This document shows positions 1 through 10,031 of a stretch of 64,000 nt of DNA, in pieces. A program made the position numbers and the translations under genes. The DNA lies in the NCBI RefSeq assembly GCF_008084145.1, contig NZ_VSDO01000005.1, positions 248,001-312,000 on the forward strand, written 5' to 3'. Below the pieces are notes generated by a model. The model worked only from the letters and a program-made list of their open reading frames with translations, had not been told where the DNA came from and did no database searches. Within the stretch, counting starts at the first letter, position 1. Every line of letters starts with the position of its first letter. The DNA is from Paenibacillus faecis. Lineage in GTDB: Bacteria; Bacillota; Bacilli; Paenibacillales; Paenibacillaceae.

Positions 1-44
1 AATTTATAATTTAAGAGGACAGCAGTTGAGAGGAGATGTTTTCA

Positions 45-566
45 TTGCAAACAGTAGAGCTGAATGAGGAAATTCTTAAATCTAAGGGCTGGGCATACCA
101 ATTTGATTTGTCTGTTTTAACTGACCTAAATGAAGACACCATTAACGAGCATATTAGAAATGTATATTTATCAGCACTCCAAGCCCTTTCCAAGCAGAAA
201 TCGAAAAAAATATTAAAGGGTCCATTTTATATTTGGATTTGCCAGAAAAAGCTTTTGGGAGATCAAAATCAATTTGTGGATGGTTTTGCGTTGATTGTAA
301 CCCCTTTTTATAAAGAAGTGGCTGGCAGAGATGTGGACCCGATTGTTGAGACAATGTGGCAGCATAAAGGATACATTCGCATGGAATCTGCATTCCCAAT
401 CTTAGAAGGTGCCGTTCCCCTTTGTGTTTTTGAAGACTGCCAGGCAATGCCTATTGAGTTGGATGCTGCATTGCTGTCCAGGCTGAACGAAATATTCGAG
501 GAACATCAATATATGCTTTCGTTGGTCAATCCGGGAATGACGTTAAGATCTAATCCTTACGAATAA
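45..566 (+). CDS. Hypothetical protein upstream of a nuclease-like gene
   Basis: I do not recognise this protein of about 173 residues. It is soluble with no signal peptide or membrane segment, has a mixed alpha/beta look, and contains the stretches FYIWICQKKLLG and GYIRMESAFPILEG. An ATG lies at 36, but the AGAGGAG ribosome binding site directly abuts it. The in-frame TTG at 45 has a 9-base spacing and is the better start. It is followed on the same strand by a PD-(D/E)XK nuclease-like gene and the Wadjet operon, so it may belong to the same defence neighbourhood; that is inference from position only. Confidence 0.6.
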   Translation: MQTVELNEEILKSKGWAYQFDLSVLTDLNEDTINEHIRNVYLSALQALSKQKSKKILKGPFYIWICQKKLLGDQNQFVDGFALIVTPFYKEVAGRDVDPIVETMWQHKGYIRMESAFPILEGAVPLCVFEDCQAMPIELDAALLSRLNEIFEEHQYMLSLVNPGMTLRSNPYE

Positions 567-654
567 TCCATACATAGGGAGAGAGCTTAAATGGTGAGAG
601 TATCTGCATTTCAAGAGAAACTTAGAGCGTTGAATTCTTTAAAAGGAGAAGACG

Positions 655-1728
655 ATGAAGAACGTTTTTTCACGACTATTTCGGGTGTTAAATAGCAGCA
701 GCGGCCATCCTCACGAAGACTTTTTGACAGAAGTGTTCGCTGAACTTCTCTGTGATCAGGAGATGATGATAGATTTTCTCGGAAATGTATTAGAAATTCC
801 AGTGCAGGAAGTGAAGTATTCATCCATTCAAACGCAGGTAACTTTTCCGGCTTTGCCCCATCATCAGATGGATAGCCGTCCGGATATGGTAATTCGATTT
901 TACGAAGGACAGGAATCTTATGTATTGTTCATCGAAAGCAAGCTAGGCTCTCCGGAAGGAACAGACCAACTGTCTAGATATGCGGATCATCTCGGCGTAC
1001 TCACTAATCAAGGAACGAATTGTTACTTAATTTACTTAACTCAATATTTTGATGAAAAGGATGTATCCCTCATATTAGCGAATCAAAAAAACGTAGTTTT
1101 CAGGCAGAAGCGGTGGTTTCAAATTTTCAAGTGGGTTAAGCAACTGGAGGCGAAGAACATCTATGCGTCCAAAGTTTTGGATTATATGGAGGAGATCGGA
1201 TTGGAAGATAATCGGCAGTTCACGCCTGTTGACGTATATGCTATTCAAAATATGAATCGGCTGCAACGCATGATGGATGAGTGCATGGATGGAGTAACAG
1301 ACGGTGTGATGACCGAACATTTCGGTAAGGCGATTCAGCAAAACAACCGTCACACCCAGTTAAAGTACATGGAACGGTACGTTAAAGCTAGCGAGCAGGA
1401 AGGTCGAGCCACCGAGGTGGTTGTAGGGTTTTATATAACAGATGAAGATTATCCCTTCGTTTCTGTCGTTTATGAATTCTGTCCACGACGCTGCCCAGAC
1501 GTTCCTAAAGTAGTGGCTGCCATGCAGAATTTTATGGCTGCACATCCGGACTGGAGAACTTTCAATCTAAACACTGACGCAGAATGGCAAGGGATTTCCT
1601 GTGACCGTAGGCTAATCGATTTTCTTCATCATGAGGATCACATCAACGAGATTCAGAAGTTTTTCCTGGAAAAATTAAAAGAGCTTCATGAGATCAAAGT
1701 TAAAAATCCTGATTTATACTGGAAATAA
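655..1728 (+). CDS. PD-(D/E)XK nuclease superfamily protein
   Basis: The N-terminal 110 residues carry a PD-(D/E)XK-like core: HEDFLTEVFAELL, then D77 in RPDMVIRF and E94-x-K96 in LFIESKLG, followed by DQLSRYADHL. This fits restriction-endonuclease-fold proteins with metal-dependent DNA cleavage, often found in defence loci. The C-terminal two thirds is alpha/beta and unassigned. AAAGGAG stands 6 bases before the ATG. A 34-codon ORF with its own AGAGAG signal (591-695) overlaps the start and might couple translation. It sits 235 bases upstream of jetD on the same strand. Whether it cuts DNA, and whether it is part of the Wadjet locus, is inference. Confidence 0.7.
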   Translation: MKNVFSRLFRVLNSSSGHPHEDFLTEVFAELLCDQEMMIDFLGNVLEIPVQEVKYSSIQTQVTFPALPHHQMDSRPDMVIRFYEGQESYVLFIESKLGSPEGTDQLSRYADHLGVLTNQGTNCYLIYLTQYFDEKDVSLILANQKNVVFRQKRWFQIFKWVKQLEAKNIYASKVLDYMEEIGLEDNRQFTPVDVYAIQNMNRLQRMMDECMDGVTDGVMTEHFGKAIQQNNRHTQLKYMERYVKASEQEGRATEVVVGFYITDEDYPFVSVVYEFCPRRCPDVPKVVAAMQNFMAAHPDWRTFNLNTDAEWQGISCDRRLIDFLHHEDHINEIQKFFLEKLKELHEIKVKNPDLYWK

Positions 1729-1963
1729 CCATTCGAAGTAGCATGAGCATAAGAATATCGCCTTGACCTTAATCTTCCAGGGCACTGAGGCAACAAAATT
1801 CGTCCTATTTAAAGAAGAATATCGCCAGCGATATCGGATGGGGGCTTATTGTTTAAAGCCGGGTGGGAATGGTCAAGGATTGGAGAATAAATTAGCCCAG
1901 ATATTATTGAAAGTGGATATGTGATCGAGAGCAAATCTAAATTTACGAAACGGTGGCTGGCAA

Positions 1964-3016
1964 ATGATGCGATACAAACAAAAACTGATCGACTTTTTAT
2001 GTGCTTTTTCCAAGGTAATGATCAGCCTCTCGGAGTTGGAGCAAGCGTTCCGAGGCGAGCAGATTGACTATGAAACATTTGCCGAAATCGTATTGGAGCT
2101 TGAAAATGAGGGAAGTCTTGGAGCGGTCAAGTCACACGGCCGGAATGGAAAGCAGCTATCGTTGGCCTATCATTACCGCATAAATAAGCGGCTGCTGCAA
2201 GGAGAGTATGTTCGAGAACTGCATCAGTGGAGCACAAGACTGCACCCTGACATTAGTCTGGATGCTTACTATCGCCTCAGCCCAGACATATGGCGTGCGG
2301 ACCTGCCTTATATTGAACAGATCGATGCGTATTTAAAGCGGGGATCGAGGCCAACACGCCAAGCACCGGCTCCCGAACGCAGTTATGAGCTTGTTCAGGA
2401 CGAGAAGTGGATTACGGACCACGGAGGACAAGCCTTGTTGGAGCGTCTAGGCATATGGGAGCAACTCCAGATTGTCCCGGTTAGCGATCCCTTGATGTTA
2501 GCGGTCAATCCTTCCATCGGATTTACCAGCAAGAACCACCTGCATCTTATTGTTGAGAACAAATCGACATTCCAAGGGCTGGTACCAGAGCTTCCGGGGA
2601 TGGCCTTCTCCTCCTTGATTTTAGGCTATGGCCGGAAAATTGTAGGGAACCTGGGGATGCTCAGTCTGCAGTACCCGGTTCAAAGCGCAGACCATGAACT
2701 TTACTATTTTGGAGATATTGATCTGGAAGGAATTATGATCTGGTACGACCTTCATGTGAAGTTCGGGGTGAAGCTAGCGTTGCCCTTCTACCTGGCATGC
2801 TTAGACAAGCCTTCGGCTAGAGGGAAGCAAAATCACCGATTAAATGAAGAGGCTTTGCACGCCTTTATAAGTTTTTTCAACCATGAGGAAGCCAATCGGA
2901 TCAATGCCATGCTGGGTGAGGGATGTTATATCCCGCAAGAAACTCTGAAAAGTGAGGAATTGATTCGAGTTGGGAGGGAGACCGTATGGAGTCAAAAGGG
3001 ATACCAATCGAATTGA
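1964..3016 (+). CDS. jetD: Wadjet anti-plasmid system nuclease JetD
   Basis: This 350-residue protein matches the JetD pattern: an N-terminal winged-helix-like region (about 1-180, DUF3322-like) and a C-terminal DUF2220/Toprim-like domain. The Toprim acidic motif FGDIDLEG lies near residue 248, preceded by the ENKSTF segment near 195. In characterised Wadjet systems JetD is the nuclease that cuts a circular plasmid once the SMC motor has extruded it. It is the first gene of a tight four-gene operon and overlaps jetA by 31 bases. The gene order D-A-B-C together with the JetA and JetB types suggests a type III-like Wadjet; the subtype is inferred. Confidence 0.88.
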   Translation: MMRYKQKLIDFLCAFSKVMISLSELEQAFRGEQIDYETFAEIVLELENEGSLGAVKSHGRNGKQLSLAYHYRINKRLLQGEYVRELHQWSTRLHPDISLDAYYRLSPDIWRADLPYIEQIDAYLKRGSRPTRQAPAPERSYELVQDEKWITDHGGQALLERLGIWEQLQIVPVSDPLMLAVNPSIGFTSKNHLHLIVENKSTFQGLVPELPGMAFSSLILGYGRKIVGNLGMLSLQYPVQSADHELYYFGDIDLEGIMIWYDLHVKFGVKLALPFYLACLDKPSARGKQNHRLNEEALHAFISFFNHEEANRINAMLGEGCYIPQETLKSEELIRVGRETVWSQKGYQSN

Positions 3017-4533
3017 ATGACATACTGTCTGGCTTCCAAGAACGAATGGGCAAGCTTGCCCTGTTTGATCCGCTGTTCGAGTTGAGTCGGCAAAGGAAAA
3101 CAGATCGTGGTGGGAAACAAGTGGCGATGATGGAATTGGGGCTATTGACGCTGCTGTTCTTCTTTGAGAAAAAGCTGATGCGAAGCCGGAAGACCAGTGT
3201 GAAGGAACTGGTCGGCTTTCTAGCCGCTGTTCTGGAGGACAAGTATGATCTCGACCAAGAAGAACTGGATGACATCGGACGAAGAATCATCCATGTGTTT
3301 CGCCCTTCCTCCGGACGGAAGCGGGAGTTTTCTTTTTTTCATTTGGGAACAGGGCAAGAAGGGGTTCATTATACGTCGATTTTGCGTACTGATTCGTATG
3401 ATGTAGCGACCAATACCCAATATTACGCATTGGATGAGGATGGTCTCGAACTGGTATTTGCTACTAAGGAGTTTTACTTGGAGTTTCAGTTGTCCATCCA
3501 TCAGCTTTTGCTGCGCAAGCAGTTGGAAAAGGGGGAATTTCAGGGAGCACTGCGCCAAATCGATGAGATGATGATCGATGTGGAAACCTTACAAGACCGA
3601 ATTGTCTCTTTGGAGCATGAAATTAAGCGAAGCATTGTTTCTGAAGAAACATTTGCCCGCTATCGCTCTCTTTTAGAGGATATTTATCTCAGGCTGAAAC
3701 GGGAAAATGAAGAATTTAACGAGCTCAGGGATTTTGTAAGGGAAACGAAGGATCGGATTTACGCTGAACGGGAACTTATGAAAAACCAACGGCCCTATGA
3801 GTTTATCGTTCGAATCGGTATCGAACTAGAAAAAGTGCACAACGAACATACAAGACTGCTACAACAAAGTATGGAACTGGAGAGCAGCGCTCTTCGCGCT
3901 GCCAAAGAGTCACTCTATTACACGGGGATGAATGCGTTTAACTTTGAGCAAGATATTGCATCATTCCTATTCGGCACTCCCTTGCCAATTGAGGCGATGA
4001 AGGGAGTGGTAGCCCCGTTCTTGCATTTGGAACAGGTCAGGGTATGGTCGCCTCTTACGGTATTTGCCAAACAACAGCTTTCGGGACATGATGATGGGTC
4101 TGTTATTGAAGAAAGTCTTCTTGCTCTGGATGAGGAAGAGGAGAATTTTTCTTATCTGCGGAAGCGTAAAGAGCGTCTAGTCCAAGTGGTAGAAGCTCTT
4201 CTGCGTTGTTATGAGAAGTTAAATCGGGATGAAGTCCGGTTGAGTGAATTTATTGCGTATTTGGATCAGGATGAAGCTGCTTATCTCAAGAAGGAACGAG
4301 ATTTTTACGATTGCTGGATTATATTACATCAACGCAGCCCGATTCATCCGGTTATGGATGAAGTGAAATCCGGGGAATCGGACCAAAATCTTTATGAGGC
4401 GATCCGTTCTCAATTGCAGGGGAGAACGCTGATCATTCAGGAGACAGAGTGCATTCTTAGGGTTAATGAGCGTTACTCTATCCAAGAACTTATCATTCGG
4501 TTGGGAGGGGACCAGGATGAATTACACCGGTGA
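2986..4533 (+). CDS. jetA: Wadjet kleisin-like subunit JetA
   Basis: A 515-residue, mostly alpha-helical protein with charged coiled-coil-like stretches around residues 180-300 (QIDEMMIDVETLQDRIVSLE and following). It sits where Wadjet loci encode JetA, the kleisin/MukF-like subunit that bridges the SMC heads. It resembles the DUF5716-type JetA rather than the DUF3375 type; this is from recall of the family. The start has GGGAGGGAG 5 bases upstream and lies inside the end of jetD (31-base overlap). The 3' end overlaps jetB by 17 bases, so the operon is translationally coupled. Confidence 0.82.
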   Translation: MESKGIPIELNDILSGFQERMGKLALFDPLFELSRQRKTDRGGKQVAMMELGLLTLLFFFEKKLMRSRKTSVKELVGFLAAVLEDKYDLDQEELDDIGRRIIHVFRPSSGRKREFSFFHLGTGQEGVHYTSILRTDSYDVATNTQYYALDEDGLELVFATKEFYLEFQLSIHQLLLRKQLEKGEFQGALRQIDEMMIDVETLQDRIVSLEHEIKRSIVSEETFARYRSLLEDIYLRLKRENEEFNELRDFVRETKDRIYAERELMKNQRPYEFIVRIGIELEKVHNEHTRLLQQSMELESSALRAAKESLYYTGMNAFNFEQDIASFLFGTPLPIEAMKGVVAPFLHLEQVRVWSPLTVFAKQQLSGHDDGSVIEESLLALDEEEENFSYLRKRKERLVQVVEALLRCYEKLNRDEVRLSEFIAYLDQDEAAYLKKERDFYDCWIILHQRSPIHPVMDEVKSGESDQNLYEAIRSQLQGRTLIIQETECILRVNERYSIQELIIRLGGDQDELHR

Positions 4534-5254
4534 TGAGGTCATGACTGCTTTCCGCATCTATGCGCAGCTGGCCAGAACCGGGGTAGCCGATAAGGAAAGT
4601 TTGCTACAGGTGGAGGCGGACGACCACATCCGAGGGCTTTTGGATCAGTTTGCCGCTGAAGTGGAATGTGTTGTGATGGGAGCGGGTGACCGCTTGATGC
4701 TGGTTCCGTTGGTTAGGCTGTCTCCTTTTCATATTACGAATCAATCACTTAAGCGGATGTATCTACGCGGCAATGCGGTGAATGCAGATTTGTACTTGAT
4801 GTATGTGGCCATTATTGTGTTAATCGGTGCGTTTTACGATAGTTATCAGACTACGGAAGCGACGCGTAATTTTCTTCAGATGGAAGAATGGATGAATATG
4901 GTTCAGCAACGGATCAACGGGCTGAAGGAGCATTCCGTAGAGGAATTAAAGGCGCTTAGTCAAGAGTATTCCTACCATTGGGCAGACATTGTTGAGAAGT
5001 GGGATGCTATGGATGATGTGAAGGAGACAGCCAAGCGGCAGAGCGGTGCAACCATTAGCCGGATGAGCTTTCTTGATACGGTCCGGAAATTCATGCTCGA
5101 TCAGGAGTTGGTAAAACAAGTTGGACCCGATGAGTTGGATTTGACGGAGAAAACGAAAATGATCGTGCAACGTTATTTTATGGAGAGAGAATATAATCGT
5201 GGCATTCTGGAATTTCTATATGGCCTTGAGCCGAAACGGAAAGAGGAGGCTTAA
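4517..5254 (+). CDS. jetB: Wadjet KITE-like subunit JetB
   Basis: A 245-residue protein encoded between jetA and the SMC gene, at the place of the MukE/ScpB-like KITE subunit JetB, which binds the kleisin. The sequence looks like the DUF6063 type (GDEVMTAFRIYAQLARTGVADKE at the N-terminus; only part of this is diagnostic). An upstream in-frame ATG exists at 4466, but the start at 4517 is chosen because GGGAGGGG precedes it at normal spacing and the shorter protein begins with the conserved-looking MNYTGDEV. It overlaps jetA by 17 bases and lies 5 bases before jetC. Confidence 0.8.
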   Translation: MNYTGDEVMTAFRIYAQLARTGVADKESLLQVEADDHIRGLLDQFAAEVECVVMGAGDRLMLVPLVRLSPFHITNQSLKRMYLRGNAVNADLYLMYVAIIVLIGAFYDSYQTTEATRNFLQMEEWMNMVQQRINGLKEHSVEELKALSQEYSYHWADIVEKWDAMDDVKETAKRQSGATISRMSFLDTVRKFMLDQELVKQVGPDELDLTEKTKMIVQRYFMEREYNRGILEFLYGLEPKRKEEA

Positions 5255-5259
5255 ATCCG

Positions 5260-8200
5260 ATGCCTGTCATTTCGAAAATCCGATTTACGAATGTAATCTA
5301 TGAGGGCGGAGCCAAGCGCTACAATGATTCCACTTTTTATTTTGACGGTCATAACGGAGCGATAGTTCTGGAGAACGGGGGCGGGAAGACGGTATTCATT
5401 CAAACTGCGATTCAGGCTGTGCTGCCTCACAGTGATGTAGCGGGACGGAAGATGAAGGATACGCTCTCGCTTGAGAATGGCCCGGCCCATGTGGCGATTG
5501 AGTGGATATTGGCAGATAAACCCCGGCGCAGATACGCTGTTACCTGCGTGAGTTTGTTTATGAGTGCGACCGGGCTAGACTCGTTGCGTTATGTGTATGA
5601 GTATTCCGAAAATGACGATCATCGGCTGGGACTTCTACCTTTCACGAAAGAGATGGGCGGCGGAAAGCTCAGAGTAACGGAGAAGGGTGAGATTCAGGAG
5701 TATTATCAATCGATGCAGTCGAAGAATCCGCTGGTGGCCAAAACCTTTGATACGATTACGGGGTTTCAGAAATATATTGAAGAGCATTTTCATATCATCC
5801 AGTCGGAATGGGAGGCGATTATAAAGGTCAATTCCAGCGAGGGTGGGGTTGAGGCGTTTTTCGATGAATGTAAAACTTCATCCCAATTGGTAGACCGGCT
5901 GCTAATACCGACGATAGAAGAATCGATGGAAGGTTTCAAGCAGGGGACCTTTGCAGATTTGTTCCAGGTACAGCGTGAGGGATTTAAGCAGTATAAAGAG
6001 CTGAAGGAAAAAATCGAGGAAAATCGGCGTATACTTTCGGAGTTGCACAAGTATGTAGCCGGCTATGAGATCCTGCATCGGGAACAGCTTAAGTATGAGG
6101 CGCTGCGGAAGGAAGCCAAAGCTTATCTCGATGTAGTGATGAATGTCGAGCAGGAACAGCAGGCAGAGCAGGTCCGTCTTCAAGCACGATTGGAGGATTG
6201 GGAACGAGAGTTCAGGCATTGGCGTAAAAGGGAGGTATCCCTTGCAATCGCCGATGAGAGACTGAAAGCTGGGAGATTGGAGACGGAGTTGCAGGCTATT
6301 GGAGATGAAAAAGAGCAACTAGAGGAACAAGCAGCTTCGGCGTCGCGTTACTACCACTCTCTGGAATATGCGGAGCAACGGGAGAAACTTCGGGAAGCGG
6401 AGCAGCGGATTACTTATCTGCAGCAGGAACTGGCTAAGGTGGCCCAGTCGCAGGATGAGGAGGAGCTTGAGCAGGCGTGGGAGCTTAACGGCCGGAAGCT
6501 TAAAGCATGGTTTGATCGGGAAGAAAAGCGTCTGTCCGAGTTGATGCAGGAGGTGCAGAAAGGGCTTGATACACTGAAGGAACAGAGGCAGGACGGCCTT
6601 CGCGAGCGGGATGCCGCTGTTCAGGAGCGGGAAATGCAGCTCCTTCGGATTCGTGGCTTGGATACACAGATTCAAATGATACAAGAGCAGCAGGGCGGGA
6701 TTGCTCGGAGAATATTGTCCCAGCTGTCCTCGCAAACCGTTGAGCAGCAGATGCCATTGTGGCTCTCTGAACAGCAACTGCTGGAGCAGCAGGGCTTGGA
6801 GCAAACGAAAGCACTGCAGAAGCTAGACCGCAGGAAAGGCGAACTGCAACTGGAAGGTAAAGCGGCATCCTCAGATCAGCTTAGGATCAAAGAGGAGCTG
6901 ACTGAGCTACAGGCTTGGCGGGACCGCTACGAGCAGGAGAATCAACAGGTAAAGGGGACATTGGCTGAGTTGCATTCCTCCTGGGAGCGGATGGCTTCTG
7001 TACATGACAAAACGGATTCGATTCGTGAAAAGTTGGCCGACGGGTTAGGGATGAGAATGCGGCAGAAGCAGCAACTGCTTCACAAGGAACGGCTGGCATT
7101 CCGCTATGTAGATGATTACGAGGATCAAGAGGAGTTTTTCGCAGATCCTCAAGCCGCAAGACTAGCCGAGCAATGGAGCAACCAATTTTCGCTTTTGGAG
7201 ACGGGGCTCCGCTATGCTTCTGCTGTGCCGGATTCGTCCGATGACAAGCTGCTATGGGCTGTGACGCTTGTGACGACTTCGCAGGAAAAGCCGCTTCTTA
7301 TACGTAAGCTTGCCGAGACGGCCGATCAACTGCAGTATCCGATCCGCATCCTATCGACTCAGGAAGCGAAGGAATTGGTCAGTAGCACCCCGGTGGGTGA
7401 ATCCCCTGCGGAGGCGGATGGCGCTTGGGTGGAGCCAGCCCATTGGAAAACTCTTCACGACCTAGACCGGTTTCAGGAATGGAAGAAGGAGATCATCCGG
7501 GAGGCAAAGGCTGCCGAACAGAACAGACGGGAGAAGGAGAACGAGCTTGAGGTATGGCGGGATGCTCAGAAGCTTGCGGAGAGGTTCTTCCGCAGTTATC
7601 CTTTGGCTGTCGTGCATGAGCAAGAACAGAGGCACGCGGAGCGATTGGAAATATTGAGGCGACTGGAGCAGAAGCTCGCGGATATCGAGCAGGATCTGCA
7701 ACAACTGGAACGCAAGAAAGATGAGTTAGGTGAGGCCCAGCAATTGCTTTCCCAGCGTCAGCAGCATGTGGCTTATCAACTGGAGCAAGGGCAGCTCTAT
7801 ATGCTGCTTTCCGAGAAGTCGGCAAGGATTAAGGAAGATTTGCTGCCTGCTCGTGAGACTCTCGAAAAGGCCGAACGTTCGATAAACAGTTGGGAGCGGC
7901 GTTTGGAAGCTCTTGAGCGGGAGCTGAATCTGCAGGAGAATCACCATGCTGATCTTCACGGGAAACTGCAACGGCTGCGGGAGGATGAACTGTATCCGGA
8001 TATTCAGGATTGTCTACCGCTCCCCACGGATGAATCGATTGTTCAGTTGCGCGAGGAACATAAGGGGCTTAACCTGAAGCGGCACCGCATCATGAAGGAG
8101 CGGTCGGAACTAGAGCAGGCACTTGAGCATCAACGTGACCGGCAAGTGGAGGCTTCCAGACTGATGGAGCGCCTTGCGGCTGCATATGACGATCTGGATA

Positions 8201-9702
8201 CGGAGCTAGAGCTTCCGTTGCATGTCGAGTCGAAAATAAAGGCCGCATTGGCGGAGCTTCGTACACTGGAGCAGCAGGTTCAGAGGGTCCGTGAAGCGTG
8301 GGATCGGAAGGAGCGTGAACTGAGCGAGCAAGAAGTTAGGATCCGCATCCAGCAGGAGCAGTATGAGAAGGAATTTGATAACGAGCGACCGGTTATGTTT
8401 TTGGAGCCGCTTAGCCGCGTGCGCGAGAGGCAAGCAAATGAACGACGGCAACAGGATGAAGCCCGCAAAGAACTTGATCGACTTCATAATGTAGTGGAAC
8501 AAAGATTGAGCGAGACGCGCCGGGTTTTGCAATTGTGGAACAGCTATCTCCGGGTGCATAAGTTGGATGATCCTTTTCTGAAGCTGTCTGATTCGGATGG
8601 AGATCTTACGCAAGAGATTGCATATCGTCTGGAGATCGGCAGTCAGGACGTGATCAGGCGCTTGGAACAGCAGCGGGAAGCCATTGGGAAGGAGCGGGAC
8701 CGAGTTACTTCTAGCCGTCAGAGATTCCGGGAATTCTGTCAGCGACAGGTCCAGGATGTAAAGTTACGGGAGATGGCCGAGCGGGGAGTAGAAGCAAAGG
8801 ACAATTATGAAGAGCTGCAGGAGTTCGAGGCGATGATGGGGGCAAGTATTCAGAAGGCCAATCAGATCGCTGAACTGCGGATGCAGACAGAGGACCAGAA
8901 GCTTCAACAGTTTATTACGCACATACAAGCCCATTTAAGACAGATTGCACAAGAGCTACGTGAGTTGCCCAAGAGGACCCGGGTCCGAACCGAAAGCGGT
9001 AATAAGGAGATTTATGTTTTCCATGTTCCGGATTGGGATGAGCAGGAGGGCAAGGAACGAATCCGTACCTATATCGAATGGATCATCTCACAGTTGGAGC
9101 ACGTCAAGTACCGGGATGTGAATGGAATGGAGCAGTCGGCGGCAATCCGCAAGGATCTCGAGAGGTGGCTGGATGCCAAGCAGTTGCTGCAGAAAGTATT
9201 CCAGCAAGGCGCGGCTATACGCATCAGTTGCCGAAAAGTGAATAACGATCAACAGGTGACAGGGGCTACTTATTCCTGGGAGGAATCCAACCGCTGGTCA
9301 GGTGGTGAGAAGTGGAGCAAGAACATGACCTTGTTCCTTGGGATTCTGAATTATGTGGCGGAAAAGCGCCAGCATATTCATAGTCAGATGAAACGTCACC
9401 GTGCGGTCATTTTGGATAATCCGTTCGGCAAGGCTTCGAGTGAGCATGTTCTCAGCCCCGTATTCTATATCGCTGAGCAATTAGGCTTCCAAATGATTGC
9501 TTTAACCGCACATGTGGAGGGCAAGTTCCTTCAGGATTATTTTCCAGTCGTGTATAGCTGTCGCTTGCGTGCAGCAGCTGGCGGGGGAGGGAAGCAAATT
9601 GTCGATCCCCAGCAGCAGGTTCAACAGGCGTATTTCCGTGACCACGCGCCGGAATCGATGGACAGGATCGGGAGTGAGGGAAAACAACTGGAGTTGTTTT
9701 AG
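5260..9702 (+). CDS. jetC: Wadjet SMC ATPase JetC
   Basis: A 1480-residue SMC/MukB-like ATPase. Walker A LENGGGKT is at residues 37-44. A very long coiled coil runs from about 240 to 1290, broken by a hinge-like globular region near 600-740. The ABC signature WSGGEK is near 1346 and Walker B AVILDNPFGKAS near 1380, followed by the switch histidine in ALTAH. In Wadjet this subunit forms the loop-extruding motor with JetA and JetB. The ATG has GAGGAGG upstream. The gene is full length with all catalytic motifs present, so the operon appears intact. No other gene follows before a terminator at 9846. Confidence 0.9.
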   Translation: MPVISKIRFTNVIYEGGAKRYNDSTFYFDGHNGAIVLENGGGKTVFIQTAIQAVLPHSDVAGRKMKDTLSLENGPAHVAIEWILADKPRRRYAVTCVSLFMSATGLDSLRYVYEYSENDDHRLGLLPFTKEMGGGKLRVTEKGEIQEYYQSMQSKNPLVAKTFDTITGFQKYIEEHFHIIQSEWEAIIKVNSSEGGVEAFFDECKTSSQLVDRLLIPTIEESMEGFKQGTFADLFQVQREGFKQYKELKEKIEENRRILSELHKYVAGYEILHREQLKYEALRKEAKAYLDVVMNVEQEQQAEQVRLQARLEDWEREFRHWRKREVSLAIADERLKAGRLETELQAIGDEKEQLEEQAASASRYYHSLEYAEQREKLREAEQRITYLQQELAKVAQSQDEEELEQAWELNGRKLKAWFDREEKRLSELMQEVQKGLDTLKEQRQDGLRERDAAVQEREMQLLRIRGLDTQIQMIQEQQGGIARRILSQLSSQTVEQQMPLWLSEQQLLEQQGLEQTKALQKLDRRKGELQLEGKAASSDQLRIKEELTELQAWRDRYEQENQQVKGTLAELHSSWERMASVHDKTDSIREKLADGLGMRMRQKQQLLHKERLAFRYVDDYEDQEEFFADPQAARLAEQWSNQFSLLETGLRYASAVPDSSDDKLLWAVTLVTTSQEKPLLIRKLAETADQLQYPIRILSTQEAKELVSSTPVGESPAEADGAWVEPAHWKTLHDLDRFQEWKKEIIREAKAAEQNRREKENELEVWRDAQKLAERFFRSYPLAVVHEQEQRHAERLEILRRLEQKLADIEQDLQQLERKKDELGEAQQLLSQRQQHVAYQLEQGQLYMLLSEKSARIKEDLLPARETLEKAERSINSWERRLEALERELNLQENHHADLHGKLQRLREDELYPDIQDCLPLPTDESIVQLREEHKGLNLKRHRIMKERSELEQALEHQRDRQVEASRLMERLAAAYDDLDTELELPLHVESKIKAALAELRTLEQQVQRVREAWDRKERELSEQEVRIRIQQEQYEKEFDNERPVMFLEPLSRVRERQANERRQQDEARKELDRLHNVVEQRLSETRRVLQLWNSYLRVHKLDDPFLKLSDSDGDLTQEIAYRLEIGSQDVIRRLEQQREAIGKERDRVTSSRQRFREFCQRQVQDVKLREMAERGVEAKDNYEELQEFEAMMGASIQKANQIAELRMQTEDQKLQQFITHIQAHLRQIAQELRELPKRTRVRTESGNKEIYVFHVPDWDEQEGKERIRTYIEWIISQLEHVKYRDVNGMEQSAAIRKDLERWLDAKQLLQKVFQQGAAIRISCRKVNNDQQVTGATYSWEESNRWSGGEKWSKNMTLFLGILNYVAEKRQHIHSQMKRHRAVILDNPFGKASSEHVLSPVFYIAEQLGFQMIALTAHVEGKFLQDYFPVVYSCRLRAAAGGGGKQIVDPQQQVQQAYFRDHAPESMDRIGSEGKQLELF

Positions 9703-10031
9703 TGAAATTCCATAAAGTAAGGTATCCTACTCATATTGTTCTTGTAGCATGATCAATGCTTGTGGTTGATGCATTGTGCCTGTGGAGTGCTCACTGATGG
9801 TCAGGAAGAATTGTAGTTGAGGTGTATTGGCGTATACAGTAACGGAGCGGGTACAGTCCCGCTTCTTTTTTTGAACATATGTTCGATTAGGAGCGGCTAT
9901 TGACAGTCGTCCTTTATTGTGCCCCTACCCACTGCTTAGGGAAAGTATTATTACATCTATGCTTCTGTTATTGATGAAAACCAAGTTATTTAGTCGGAAT
10001 TTAAATAACAAAAAATTTGTCCGACCTAGCC
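9703..10031. other. Intergenic region between jetC and the acetyltransferase gene
   Basis: About 330 bases without a supported gene. It holds the jetC-side terminator and otherwise AT-rich sequence in which I see no conserved feature. Confidence 0.6.
9846..9871 (+). terminator. Rho-independent terminator after the Wadjet operon
   Basis: Perfect 6-bp stem agcggg/cccgct with loop tacagt, followed by tcttttttt. It lies about 140 bases after the jetC stop. Confidence 0.75.

Noticed and set aside
591..695. 34-codon ORF overlapping the nuclease-like gene start
   Set aside because: It has a plausible ribosome binding site but no recognisable product; kept only as a remark on possible coupling.
5902..8613. 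Leu/Pro-rich minus-strand ORFs opposite jetC
   Set aside because: Reverse-complement shadows of the Glu/Gln-rich SMC coiled coil.
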